Positions 9,165-17,872 of a stretch of 64,000 bases of DNA are shown one piece after another. Both the position numbers and the translations under genes were made by a program. The stretch spans positions 24,248 through 88,247 of the forward strand of contig CAKJYC010000043.1 in assembly GCA_918244965.1 (NCBI GenBank). The letters run 5' to 3'. Under the pieces are notes generated by a model. That model was not told where the DNA came from, made no database searches, and worked only from the letters and a program-made list of their open reading frames with translations. Within the stretch, counting starts at the first letter, position 1. Every line of letters starts with the position of its first letter. Source of the stretch: Clostridiales bacterium. Lineage in GTDB: Bacteria; Bacillota; Clostridia; Christensenellales; CAG-138.

Positions 9165-11501
9165 TCAATCGTCGCGCGGAGGTTTTTGCGCATGCAATGC
9201 GCCGTGCAGCAGCGCGGCTTGCTTTTGGAGCCGCTTCCGGATCTCTTCCCTGACGGAGCCTGCAACGCCGTTTTTGACGGAGACGGGGGACTGGACCCTG
9301 ACGTGCGTGTTGAAGGACAGAATGCGCATGACCATCTCCCGCTTCTCGCTTTCGCGGCAGTTCAGCGTCACGCGATAGGTGTGTTCGCCGGTCCGCTCGG
9401 TTTTCTTTTTCAGATCGGAGAAGTGCAGCAGCACGCGCTCCAGCGCGTTGTGATCGTCGAACAGATCAAGCACAATCTGCTGTTCCTCCTCCTCGATGCT
9501 GTCCTCCGGCAGGAACGCGTCGTGCGTTTCGCAGTGCAGAACGGTCGCAAGATTGATCTGCATCGGCAAACGGCTGCGTCTTTCGGCGATCAGACGGAAC
9601 TTGTCGTCCTTTTCCGAGTATTCCAGCCGAAGGGGACGGACCTCTTCATACTGTTCCTTGCCGGAATTGGTGGAAAGGAAGCGGATTCCGAGCTTGCGGT
9701 GGTTGCGGATCGCGTCGAGAACGGTCCGAAACCGCGCGCGGTAGTTCGGATCGGTAAAGGGATCGCCGTCGGTATAGCGGTCGTAATAAACGATTTTGTC
9801 CGGTGAATACAGCGGCTTGACGCCGTCGAGCGCCGGGACGCCCTCCTCCGGCAGAAACAGGCTGACGCGCGGATCGGCAAAGACCGTCTTCATCCAGCGC
9901 AGCTCCGGTGTCGTCAGCGGGAACGGCGGCAGCTGTTGAATCGGGGAGAACAGCGTCTGATCGGCCGGATCCTCGAACAGCAGCATCCAGTCCCCTTTCA
10001 TGAGATGAAGCAGGTTGACGTTTGCATCGGCGAACGAATCCGTGAGCAGCCTGCCGAGGGCGCGTGACGCATTGCGGCAGCTTTTTCCGTGCAGTTCGCG
10101 CAGGAATGCGGCCGTGGCGCCGTAATACGCGCCGTACATCTCGTGAAAAATGGGCAGCGGACGCTTTTTGGACAGCCGCAGCGAGGCGGGGGCGATGTTG
10201 CTCTCGGCGGAAGGCGCGGGCTGCTCGTCCGCTTCGTACAGACGGATCATCTTGTGAAGCGTTTCGGCAAAGCGTTCCGGGTACGACGGATCCGAACAGG
10301 AAAAGTCCTCGATCCGTCCGATCAGCGAATAGATCCACGGAAACAGATCCAGCACATGATACACGTCCGCGCGGATCAGCCATTGCGTATCGGAGATCTG
10401 TTCAAGCGAGGCGCAGCGCTTTTCACGCTCCAGCCGCCGGATGATATAGGTCTCGTTTTCGGCGACGTGAATGCGAAGCTCCACATGCTTCAGCGCTTCG
10501 CCGTCCTTCGGCCTGTACCCGGGGCCCCACAGATGCGACTCAAATTCCGCAAGCGCTTCTTCGGTCAGCGGGCAGAGGTCCGGGAGCTTGACCGGCGCGA
10601 TGTCGCGGATGCGGTCGATCCGAAGAAATCCCGGTCCCATTCTGTCGCGGTCGTAGCAGAGCAGATGCTGCCGTCCGTTCTGCACGCTGAGGTACAGCTT
10701 CAACGGGTACACAATGATCGGACATTCCTGCTTCGTATCCGACATCACCGAGATCCAGACGCCGCGCTGCATCGCATCGAACAGCGTGTACAGCACGCCG
10801 TCGTTCAGCGCGTTCAGGAAATAATGATGCTTGAAGCGGATATCCGAGGGAACGTCGCCGATCCGGTTCAGCAGATAATAGCCGAGCACACCGACCGGGT
10901 CCTGCTCGGACGCGAAATACAGCGCGTCCCGCAATGGCGCGAGGGAAATGTCCGTCGGATTCAGCCGGTACAGGCTTGTGCGGCCCTTTTGCCGGACCTC
11001 AAAGACGCCGAGCGCCGTATATGCTTCGAGCGCATTGCGCAGCGTGCTGTCGTCGAAGGAGTCAAACATCTCGCAGAGCGAATCGGAACGCTTGTCGCCA
11101 AGACGACTGACGGCATCGGAAAACAGCGTCAGCATGTCGGCGCGGATCTCGTCGGGCTTACGGAACTTTCCGTCGGAAAGAACGGCAAGCGCATAGAAAA
11201 ACAACTGCGTTTGCCGGGATTTTGCGGTCTTTGACAGATATGTGAGGTACAGCGGATTCTGCAGCACGGACCGGCCGCTGACGGTGAAATAGTGAATGCG
11301 GCGGCCTTTGTCGTCTGTATAATAGTCCAGATACGCGCCGAGCCAGCTTTGCAGACGCTGAATGTCGTTGCCCTGCGCCCGCGGTTTCCGGTTCTGTTTT
11401 TCGCTGTAGTCCGACCGGCTGTCGACGCCGAATACAAAGTATTGCCGGACCATTTCCCGCATAAGCTCATAATTGCCGATCATTTCGTTGTATCCGCTCA
11501 T
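9165..11501 (-). CDS. WYL-type transcriptional regulator, duplicated WYL-like architecture
   Basis: Start MSGYNEMIGNYELMREMVRQ; two segments of WYL style (ISVMSDTKQECPIIVYPLKLYLSVQNGRQHLLCYDRDR and LGIRFLSTNSGKEQYEEVRPLRLEYSEKDDKFRLIAE); the supplied longer ORF extends antisense across the next gene and was trimmed. Confidence 0.75.
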   Translation of the reverse strand: MSGYNEMIGNYELMREMVRQYFVFGVDSRSDYSEKQNRKPRAQGNDIQRLQSWLGAYLDYYTDDKGRRIHYFTVSGRSVLQNPLYLTYLSKTAKSRQTQLFFYALAVLSDGKFRKPDEIRADMLTLFSDAVSRLGDKRSDSLCEMFDSFDDSTLRNALEAYTALGVFEVRQKGRTSLYRLNPTDISLAPLRDALYFASEQDPVGVLGYYLLNRIGDVPSDIRFKHHYFLNALNDGVLYTLFDAMQRGVWISVMSDTKQECPIIVYPLKLYLSVQNGRQHLLCYDRDRMGPGFLRIDRIRDIAPVKLPDLCPLTEEALAEFESHLWGPGYRPKDGEALKHVELRIHVAENETYIIRRLEREKRCASLEQISDTQWLIRADVYHVLDLFPWIYSLIGRIEDFSCSDPSYPERFAETLHKMIRLYEADEQPAPSAESNIAPASLRLSKKRPLPIFHEMYGAYYGATAAFLRELHGKSCRNASRALGRLLTDSFADANVNLLHLMKGDWMLLFEDPADQTLFSPIQQLPPFPLTTPELRWMKTVFADPRVSLFLPEEGVPALDGVKPLYSPDKIVYYDRYTDGDPFTDPNYRARFRTVLDAIRNHRKLGIRFLSTNSGKEQYEEVRPLRLEYSEKDDKFRLIAERRSRLPMQINLATVLHCETHDAFLPEDSIEEEEQQIVLDLFDDHNALERVLLHFSDLKKKTERTGEHTYRVTLNCRESEKREMVMRILSFNTHVRVQSPVSVKNGVAGSVREEIRKRLQKQAALLHGALHAQKPPRDD

Positions 11502-11535
11502 GCTGCAGCCTCTTTTCCCGTCTTTCGATGATTTT

Positions 11536-11553
11536 TGATACCATATGATATCA
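11536..11553 (-). promoter_or_regulatory. Palindromic operator candidate upstream of the WYL gene
   Basis: TGATACCATATGATATCA, one asymmetric pair; overlaps a minus-strand TTGCGC-17-TATCAT promoter-like element. Confidence 0.5.
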
Positions 11554-11726
11554 TAAAAATGCAGCATGCGCAAGTCGGCCTGCACCCTCTGACGCGCCCT
11601 CGGACGCCGTTTCCGCCGGACAGGCTGATAGCAACTGTTTTTCAAAAACAAGAATACGTCCGTGAGGTATGATGTACACAGCAGAAGCAAATCCTGCATC
11701 AAATCGAAGGGAGAATGGTTATTTAT

Positions 11727-14700
11727 ATGAAACGAATCATCGCTTTTATCCTTTGTCTCATTCTGATGGCGGCGCTCGTTCCGGCGGCGCTTGCGGAACC
11801 GTCGGAAACCCCCGACATGCCGGACGCGTCCGAAGCGGTGTCCGGGACGAACAGCGGCGATCCGGTCGCGGCTGCGCTCGCGCAGAAGGAAGACGGAACG
11901 GATGCCGCCGTCCTTTCGTTCGCGTATACCGGTCCGGTCACGGACGGTGACGCCGTCACGGACTACAGCTACGAGGTTTATCCGATCCTCGCGCCGTTCC
12001 CGTACTTTATCTACGTCAAGACGGACAACCCGGATCCGCTGAGCTTCCGCCTTGTGGATAAGGCAAGCTGCTACTTCGGTCCGGACGACAAGGGCGAGGT
12101 CGAGGAGTGGAGCCGCCCGCAGGACCCCGGTTCCTATGTCGAATGCGACCCCGGCACGTACTATCTCTCGACAAAGCTCTTCCATGACGTCGTCTATGAG
12201 AACAGGGACGCGCGGCGCGTGCCCGGCGGCTACATCTTTGAAACGGCCAGAGCATTTCCGGACGGCGGCGAGCTTGTCCTGCAGAAGAACGTCAAGCGGG
12301 ATGCTGATTTCCTGTTCAATCAATACGCGGACACGGATGTGACGGTCGCCTGTCAGCAGATGCAGACGCTGTACGACTACCTGATCGACACCTGCACCGA
12401 TCCCTCGAAATCGCTGTTCGAGAACCTGAACGCGCTGGAAAGAGGGATGAACGCGATCGGCATCTATCCGCAGCACTATTGCAGCGCCGACCTTCTGAAC
12501 GAGGACTGTCCGTTCCCGTACATCTATTCTTCTCCCTATCCGGAGCATTCCCTGAGGACCGGCTGCTCGCGCTATCTGAAGAGCCCCGAATGGGTCCTTG
12601 CCTCCCAGTCCTATCCGTTCATTATGGACTCGCTCTCGTACCCCGGCGTCATCGCGACTATTGCCAAGCGTCTGGAGCCGAACGCCGTGGTCGAGCAGCA
12701 TCCGCTGATGCACTGGATGATCAACGTGACCTATAACGGTGAAACGCACATGTACGGCGGTTCCGGCAGAGGCGGCAACGACAGCCTTGAGGACCGCCGC
12801 ATCGAAAAGCGCTTCACCTTTGCGGGCGACGCGAACGACCTCGCCGTGAAGGGCACGGTCCAGGCATACCATGACCTGCTGCTGAAGTATCATCAGATCG
12901 CAGCGGAGGACATGAAGCAGTGGACCGATCTTGTGAAGGGAGAGCCCTTCTATCAGACGATCCGCGGCACCGGCGGCACATGGATCCGTCTTGCAGGCTC
13001 TTACGATCTGCCGGAATACGGATACGCGGTCCCGTTCAATGACGGATACCGGGCGGCGTCGCAGGCATGGGTCGACGGCCGGTATATCGACAAGTACGAG
13101 CATCAGATCGTCGGCGAGCGCTTTGAGGACCATCCGACCGCGGACATCATTCTGCACAACGTGTCTTATACCGACAGCAGCGGCGCGGCGCACTGTCAGG
13201 ACGTGATCTATGCGTACGAGAGTGCCTCCGACGCCTGGGTCGCGGGCAGCTTCTATTCGGCCGGATACTATGTCGGCTGCGGCTGGACGCTTCCGGATTC
13301 GCTGATTCTGACCCGCGAGGAGGCCGAGGAAGCGATCCGCACGATGGACATCCCGGCCAACGGCAAGCGGTTCCCCGAAAGCGGCCTGATCTACGACGGG
13401 CAGAGCTATCCCGGCACGCCGTTTCGGAATGTGCTGGCGACCGGCGTGCACATTCCGGAAACCTATGAAGCGGTGCTCGGCAAATATGACGATTTCATCC
13501 CGGTCACCATGGTCCCGGAAAACGCCGTCTGCGCGGTCCTGACGTGGGAATCCTCCGATCCGGACGTCGTGGAGTGCAAATACAGTGCCTATGAGCACCG
13601 AAACGTGCTGAACAGCAAAAAGCTCGGCACGGCGACGCTGAACGGCACGACGGCGGACGGCGGATACCGGGCGACCTGCGTCGTCACCGTGGTGCCGAAC
13701 GTGACCTTCCTTGAGCAGCCGCAGCCGCAGACGGTGAGCGAGGGCGAGACGGTCCGCTTCCATGTGGCGGTCAGCGTGCGCACGCTGAAGCCCGAAGAGG
13801 TCCGGTATCAGTGGGAATCCAGCTTTGACGGGCAGTACTGGTTCAACGCCTACGAAACCGGAAACGACACCGATACGCTGACGCTTCAGCCGTCGAGCTT
13901 CCTCGACGGGCACCGGTTCCGCTGCCGTATCTACGGCGCGAACGGCGTCAATGCGTACAGCGACGCGGTGATGCTGACGGTCAAGGAACGGGAGATCGGT
14001 TCGATCGGATTCGCGGACGGTGCCGTGCAGTACAAGGGCGGAACACCGTATGTGATCGCGAACGGCAAGGCGCAGACGCCGCGCGTCGTCGTCAAGGACG
14101 AGAACGGCCGCGTGATCGACGAAGATATGTACGAGGTCACCTACCGTGAGAACAAAAAGCCGGGCACCGCATACGTCGACGTGCGCATGTACGGCAGAGA
14201 TACCGTCCTGACGCAGTTCTTCAAGATCTACCTGCCCGCGACGACCGAAACCACGATCGAAAACACCAAGGACGGCATCCGCCTGACGTGGAAATCCGTT
14301 CCCGGCGCTAAGGGCTACGTCATCTACCGCCGCGCGTGGAACCTCAAGAGCAGCGGCTGGACCGACTTTACGCGCTGGAACAACACGACCAGGACCGCAT
14401 GGACCGATACGCAGGTGTATGCGGGGACCCGCTACCAGTACGGTGTCAAGGCGTACTTCGCCCCGCGTACTGGGGTGGACGGCGCGACGATCGGCGGCGC
14501 GATGGACAACTACAACCTCGGTATCGTGGGACCGCTGAAAACGACCGTGCGCATCACGACGCGCAAACTGGAAAGTGTGACGGCGGGCAAGCAGCAGCTG
14601 ACCGTCAAGTGGAGCGGGTCCAAGCTCTTCACCGGCTACGAGGTGCAGATCGCGACGAACAGCTCGTTCACCAAGAACGTCGGGACGGTGAAGATCGCCG

Positions 14701-14840
14701 ACGCAAAGACGTATGAGACGACCGTTGCGGACTTGAAGGCCAGGACGACGTACTACGTCCGCGTGCGCTCGTATCACGAGTTCGAGGGCTTCACCTACTA
14801 CGGACAGTGGTCGAACGTCCTTTCACGCAAGACCAAGTGA
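11727..14840 (+). CDS. Large secreted protein, Ig/Big-like and fibronectin III-like C-terminal modules
   Basis: Signal peptide MKRIIAFILCLILMAALVPAALA; C-terminal GYVIYRRAW...TRYQYGVKAYF...FTGYEVQIATN...YYVRVRSYHEFEGFTYYGQWSNVLSRKTK. Confidence 0.85.
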   Translation: MKRIIAFILCLILMAALVPAALAEPSETPDMPDASEAVSGTNSGDPVAAALAQKEDGTDAAVLSFAYTGPVTDGDAVTDYSYEVYPILAPFPYFIYVKTDNPDPLSFRLVDKASCYFGPDDKGEVEEWSRPQDPGSYVECDPGTYYLSTKLFHDVVYENRDARRVPGGYIFETARAFPDGGELVLQKNVKRDADFLFNQYADTDVTVACQQMQTLYDYLIDTCTDPSKSLFENLNALERGMNAIGIYPQHYCSADLLNEDCPFPYIYSSPYPEHSLRTGCSRYLKSPEWVLASQSYPFIMDSLSYPGVIATIAKRLEPNAVVEQHPLMHWMINVTYNGETHMYGGSGRGGNDSLEDRRIEKRFTFAGDANDLAVKGTVQAYHDLLLKYHQIAAEDMKQWTDLVKGEPFYQTIRGTGGTWIRLAGSYDLPEYGYAVPFNDGYRAASQAWVDGRYIDKYEHQIVGERFEDHPTADIILHNVSYTDSSGAAHCQDVIYAYESASDAWVAGSFYSAGYYVGCGWTLPDSLILTREEAEEAIRTMDIPANGKRFPESGLIYDGQSYPGTPFRNVLATGVHIPETYEAVLGKYDDFIPVTMVPENAVCAVLTWESSDPDVVECKYSAYEHRNVLNSKKLGTATLNGTTADGGYRATCVVTVVPNVTFLEQPQPQTVSEGETVRFHVAVSVRTLKPEEVRYQWESSFDGQYWFNAYETGNDTDTLTLQPSSFLDGHRFRCRIYGANGVNAYSDAVMLTVKEREIGSIGFADGAVQYKGGTPYVIANGKAQTPRVVVKDENGRVIDEDMYEVTYRENKKPGTAYVDVRMYGRDTVLTQFFKIYLPATTETTIENTKDGIRLTWKSVPGAKGYVIYRRAWNLKSSGWTDFTRWNNTTRTAWTDTQVYAGTRYQYGVKAYFAPRTGVDGATIGGAMDNYNLGIVGPLKTTVRITTRKLESVTAGKQQLTVKWSGSKLFTGYEVQIATNSSFTKNVGTVKIADAKTYETTVADLKARTTYYVRVRSYHEFEGFTYYGQWSNVLSRKTK

Positions 14841-14853
14841 TCCGGATCCTGCG

Positions 14854-14889
14854 GCCGCGGCTCCCCAAAAAGGGCCGCGGCTTTTGTTT
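14854..14889 (+). terminator. Intrinsic terminator
   Basis: GCCGCGGC...GCCGCGGC followed by TTTTGTTT. Confidence 0.75.
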
Positions 14890-14993
14890 GCAACCAAAAC
14901 TCCGATGAAGGGCGCAGCCCCTCATGATATACTGGATCCACCGTGAGGGACGGAAACGTTCGCACGAGATCAGATCATGAAAGGATGCAAACG

Positions 14994-15737
14994 ATGGAAA
15001 GCGTATCATATCAACAAATTACCGGAGAACAGTTCGAGACGCTGCAGGCGGGAACGCGCATCAAGTGCATGGATCGCGCCGGACGGCTGCACACTGTCGA
15101 AAAGCTCGGCGACGTCATCTACCTCTACCCGGACGGCGGCTGGACGGGCCGCAGGGTCGATCGGGAAACGGTCCTGTCGGGATACCGGTTCTGCCTCAGG
15201 GACCCGGAGGCGGACTGGAACGCCCGGCTGGACGATGTGATCGCCCGCCTGAAGAAGTCGGGGCTGAACCAAGGCGTCACGGGGAAGCTGCAGCAGCTGA
15301 GAGACCTCTCATACCGGGACGCGGAGGCGGTGAAGTGCATCTTTGACGATTTGCAGGGGGAGCGGTCGATCAATATGCACGAGTTTCTTCGCCTGCACGA
15401 TCAGTATCCGTGCCTTTCGGATGAACAGTTCCTCCACCTCTTCTTCGGATACACGCGCCGCGGCGAGGTCAGGCCGATCGAATGCGGCGCGGACGGCGGG
15501 ATCGACCCGGACCGGGTCCGGCGGCTGGTCCGAAAGCCGAAAAACTGTACCCTGACGGGAAACGGACGGGCGTTCGTCTTTCGGAAGAACGGCCGCGAGG
15601 CGATGCACGGCTGGTTTGACCCGGCCGACGGAAAGACCCATTGGGGGATCATGCTGGACGAAACGGCGGTCCTTTTGCTGTTCATCTACGATCCGTCGGA
15701 CGATCCGTTCATGCACGATATCGGGTCGCAGCGCTGA
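14994..15737 (+). CDS. Hypothetical protein
   Basis: 247-codon ORF with Met start after AAGGATG; GC-rich coding-type composition; no family recognised. Confidence 0.6.
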   Translation: MESVSYQQITGEQFETLQAGTRIKCMDRAGRLHTVEKLGDVIYLYPDGGWTGRRVDRETVLSGYRFCLRDPEADWNARLDDVIARLKKSGLNQGVTGKLQQLRDLSYRDAEAVKCIFDDLQGERSINMHEFLRLHDQYPCLSDEQFLHLFFGYTRRGEVRPIECGADGGIDPDRVRRLVRKPKNCTLTGNGRAFVFRKNGREAMHGWFDPADGKTHWGIMLDETAVLLLFIYDPSDDPFMHDIGSQR

Positions 15738-15808
15738 TTTCCGATTGAAAACCGCCCCGGAATATGATAGACTGTACCTGACAAAAACCGAAGAGGGAGG
15801 TCGGGTGC

Positions 15809-16477
15809 ATGTTCGTATTCTGGGGCGACGGCTCGGAGGAGTCAAAAGCGCTGGTGGACGCCATCCGCGTGCGCAGCACGGAGAATTTCAACTGGACGTT
15901 CATCTTTATTCTGGCGGTCGTGTTCTATGTCTACTGGTCGGAGATCCACAGGAAAAACAAGGAGATCGTCTTTGCCGGACTTGCGCTGTACGGCGTACAC
16001 TGGCTGTATGAGATCGCGAACGCGGTGATCGCGAGGATCTTCGGCTACCCGCTGTGGGCGGTGTCGAACCAGTCGACCACGTTCATCCTGCTGATCGGCG
16101 TGTGCTGGGAGCTGTCCATGATGTTCTCGCTTGCGGGCATCATTTCGTTCAAGATGCTTCCGCACGACCGGACCAAGCGGTACTTTGCGAAAAACGGCAA
16201 AAAGGGCATCAGCTGCAAGCTGGTCGGCGCGATTGAGATGGCGCTTCTGTTCGCGCTGTTCGAGTCGTTCCTTGCCGGCACGAGCAACCGCTCCTTCATC
16301 TGGGTCTACAAGTGGTGGGGCGTCATCCCCGTGTTCATCACGACCTACGTTCCGTTCTTCCTTGCGAGCAACTATGTGCCGGACATGGCTCCGAAGAAAC
16401 GGAACGCGTTCCTCATCACGGAATGGGCGCTGGTCGCGGTCCTGCTTGCCGTGCTGATCCCGCTCGGCGTCATCTGA
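15809..16477 (+). CDS. Multi-pass membrane protein, unknown function
   Basis: Several hydrophobic helices; GGGAGG RBS region. Confidence 0.75.
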   Translation: MFVFWGDGSEESKALVDAIRVRSTENFNWTFIFILAVVFYVYWSEIHRKNKEIVFAGLALYGVHWLYEIANAVIARIFGYPLWAVSNQSTTFILLIGVCWELSMMFSLAGIISFKMLPHDRTKRYFAKNGKKGISCKLVGAIEMALLFALFESFLAGTSNRSFIWVYKWWGVIPVFITTYVPFFLASNYVPDMAPKKRNAFLITEWALVAVLLAVLIPLGVI

Positions 16478-16504
16478 GGAATGCAGACAGAAGGGAGCGG
16501 GAGC

Positions 16505-16720
16505 ATGCAATCCATTCTGATCAAGGACACCCCGCGCGAACAGCGCGAAGCGATCGTGCGGCGGGCGCTTTGGGGCGACTGCGGTACGGAATGTGAATTC
16601 TGCTCCGGCTGTGACAACCTCGGCGGCGGCAGGATCGAAAGCCTCTATCAGCCCTATATCGACGGCGAGAAGGAGATCGCCGAGATCAACGCGGCGTACA
16701 GCGCGCCGTTCGTGCGGTAA
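16505..16720 (+). CDS. Small cysteine-rich protein
   Basis: MQSILIKDTPREQREAIVRRALWGDCGTECEFCSGCDN...; Cx3Cx2Cx2C; GGGAGC upstream. Confidence 0.65.
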   Translation: MQSILIKDTPREQREAIVRRALWGDCGTECEFCSGCDNLGGGRIESLYQPYIDGEKEIAEINAAYSAPFVR

Positions 16721-16731
16721 CGGAAACAAGC

Positions 16732-17736
16732 ATGCAGTTCGACAACGCCTATTTTATCATCGGAAACGCATACGCGGGCAAATCGACGCTGGCGCGGTTG
16801 CTGGCCGAACGGCACGGCGGGATTCTGTGCGGGGAAAACTGGCACGATTCCTATCCGGAGCCGCTCGACGCGGCCGAGTTTCCCGCGCTTCTTTATACCA
16901 GAGACCTGAAGGATTGGCGCGCGTTCATCCGCCGTTCGCCGAAGGATTACGAAGCATGGTACGACGCGGTGAGCAGGGAATGCGAGATCCTGGAGCTACG
17001 GATGCTGCCGGAGATCTGCAAACGCGGCAAGCCGGTCTTTGTCGATACGAACATTTCAACAGAAACGCTGAGGCGGATCGCCGCGCCCGGCCATGTGCTC
17101 GTCATGCTGGCCGATCCGAGCATCTCCGTGCAGCGGTTTTTCGAGCGTCCGGACGCAGATAAGCAGTTCCTGTACCGGCTCATTCAAAGCGAGCCGGACC
17201 CAAAGGCCGCCATGGAAAACTACCGGCAGGGCCTGATGCGCATCCATTCCCAAGCGCGTTATGATCGTCTTCTGCACGCAGGCTTTCCGGTGATCCTGCG
17301 CGACGAGACCCGCGCCGCGGAGGAAACGCTTGCGCTTGCGGAGCGGATCTTCGGGCTGAAAGCATGCGTCAGCTTGCGGCCGCACCACGGCATGTGCTTT
17401 CAGTTCTATGCGGGAAAGGGCTACAGCGCGGAGTTTACCGACCATATAGGCCGTGTGGTCCGCGCGCTTTCCGACAATCCGCAGACGCCGGTGCGGCTGA
17501 CGTGCTCGGCGGACGTCGTCTGCGAACACTGCCCGAACAATATCGGCGGAGTCTGCAAAACCGCCGACAAGGTCAGCCGCTACGACGCGGCGGTTCTTGA
17601 CGCCTGCGACCTTTGCGACGGTGACGAGCTGCCCTACGCGGCCTTCTCTGCGCAGGTCAGGGAGCGCATCCTCGACGCGGGCCTGCGCCGCAGCATCTGC
17701 GGCGACTGCGAATGGGACGCGCTCTGCACAAGATAA
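16732..17736 (+). CDS. P-loop NTPase/kinase-like domain fused to DUF1284-type domain
   Basis: Walker A GNAYAGKST; C-terminal LRPHHGMCFQFYAGKGYSAEFT...CEHCPNN..GGVC...CGDCEWDALC. Confidence 0.75.
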   Translation: MQFDNAYFIIGNAYAGKSTLARLLAERHGGILCGENWHDSYPEPLDAAEFPALLYTRDLKDWRAFIRRSPKDYEAWYDAVSRECEILELRMLPEICKRGKPVFVDTNISTETLRRIAAPGHVLVMLADPSISVQRFFERPDADKQFLYRLIQSEPDPKAAMENYRQGLMRIHSQARYDRLLHAGFPVILRDETRAAEETLALAERIFGLKACVSLRPHHGMCFQFYAGKGYSAEFTDHIGRVVRALSDNPQTPVRLTCSADVVCEHCPNNIGGVCKTADKVSRYDAAVLDACDLCDGDELPYAAFSAQVRERILDAGLRRSICGDCEWDALCTR

Positions 17737-17814
17737 TAAACGCTTCGGAGGACCTCTGCGCGTCGGCGCGCACGGGCGAATCGCGGCAAACGGGATCGAA
17801 TATCGCCTCCGCCC

Positions 17815-17843
17815 TTGACTAATCTCGTCAAAACAGCTATAAT
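17815..17843 (+). promoter_or_regulatory. Sigma-70-type promoter for the Fic gene
   Basis: TTGACT-17 nt-TATAAT. Confidence 0.85.
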
Positions 17844-17854
17844 TGACGAGAATA
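17820..17854. promoter_or_regulatory. Inverted-repeat operator overlapping the fic -10 box
   Basis: TAATCTCGTCAA-11 nt-TTGACGAGAATA (11 of 12 positions symmetric). Confidence 0.7.
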
Positions 17855-17872
17855 AAGGAGGGAGTGACGGGA

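Noticed and set aside
11502-14777. Extension of the WYL ORF (1870 aa in the track)
   Set aside because: It runs antisense through the well-supported secreted protein at 11727-14840; a clear start MSGYNEM exists at 11501.
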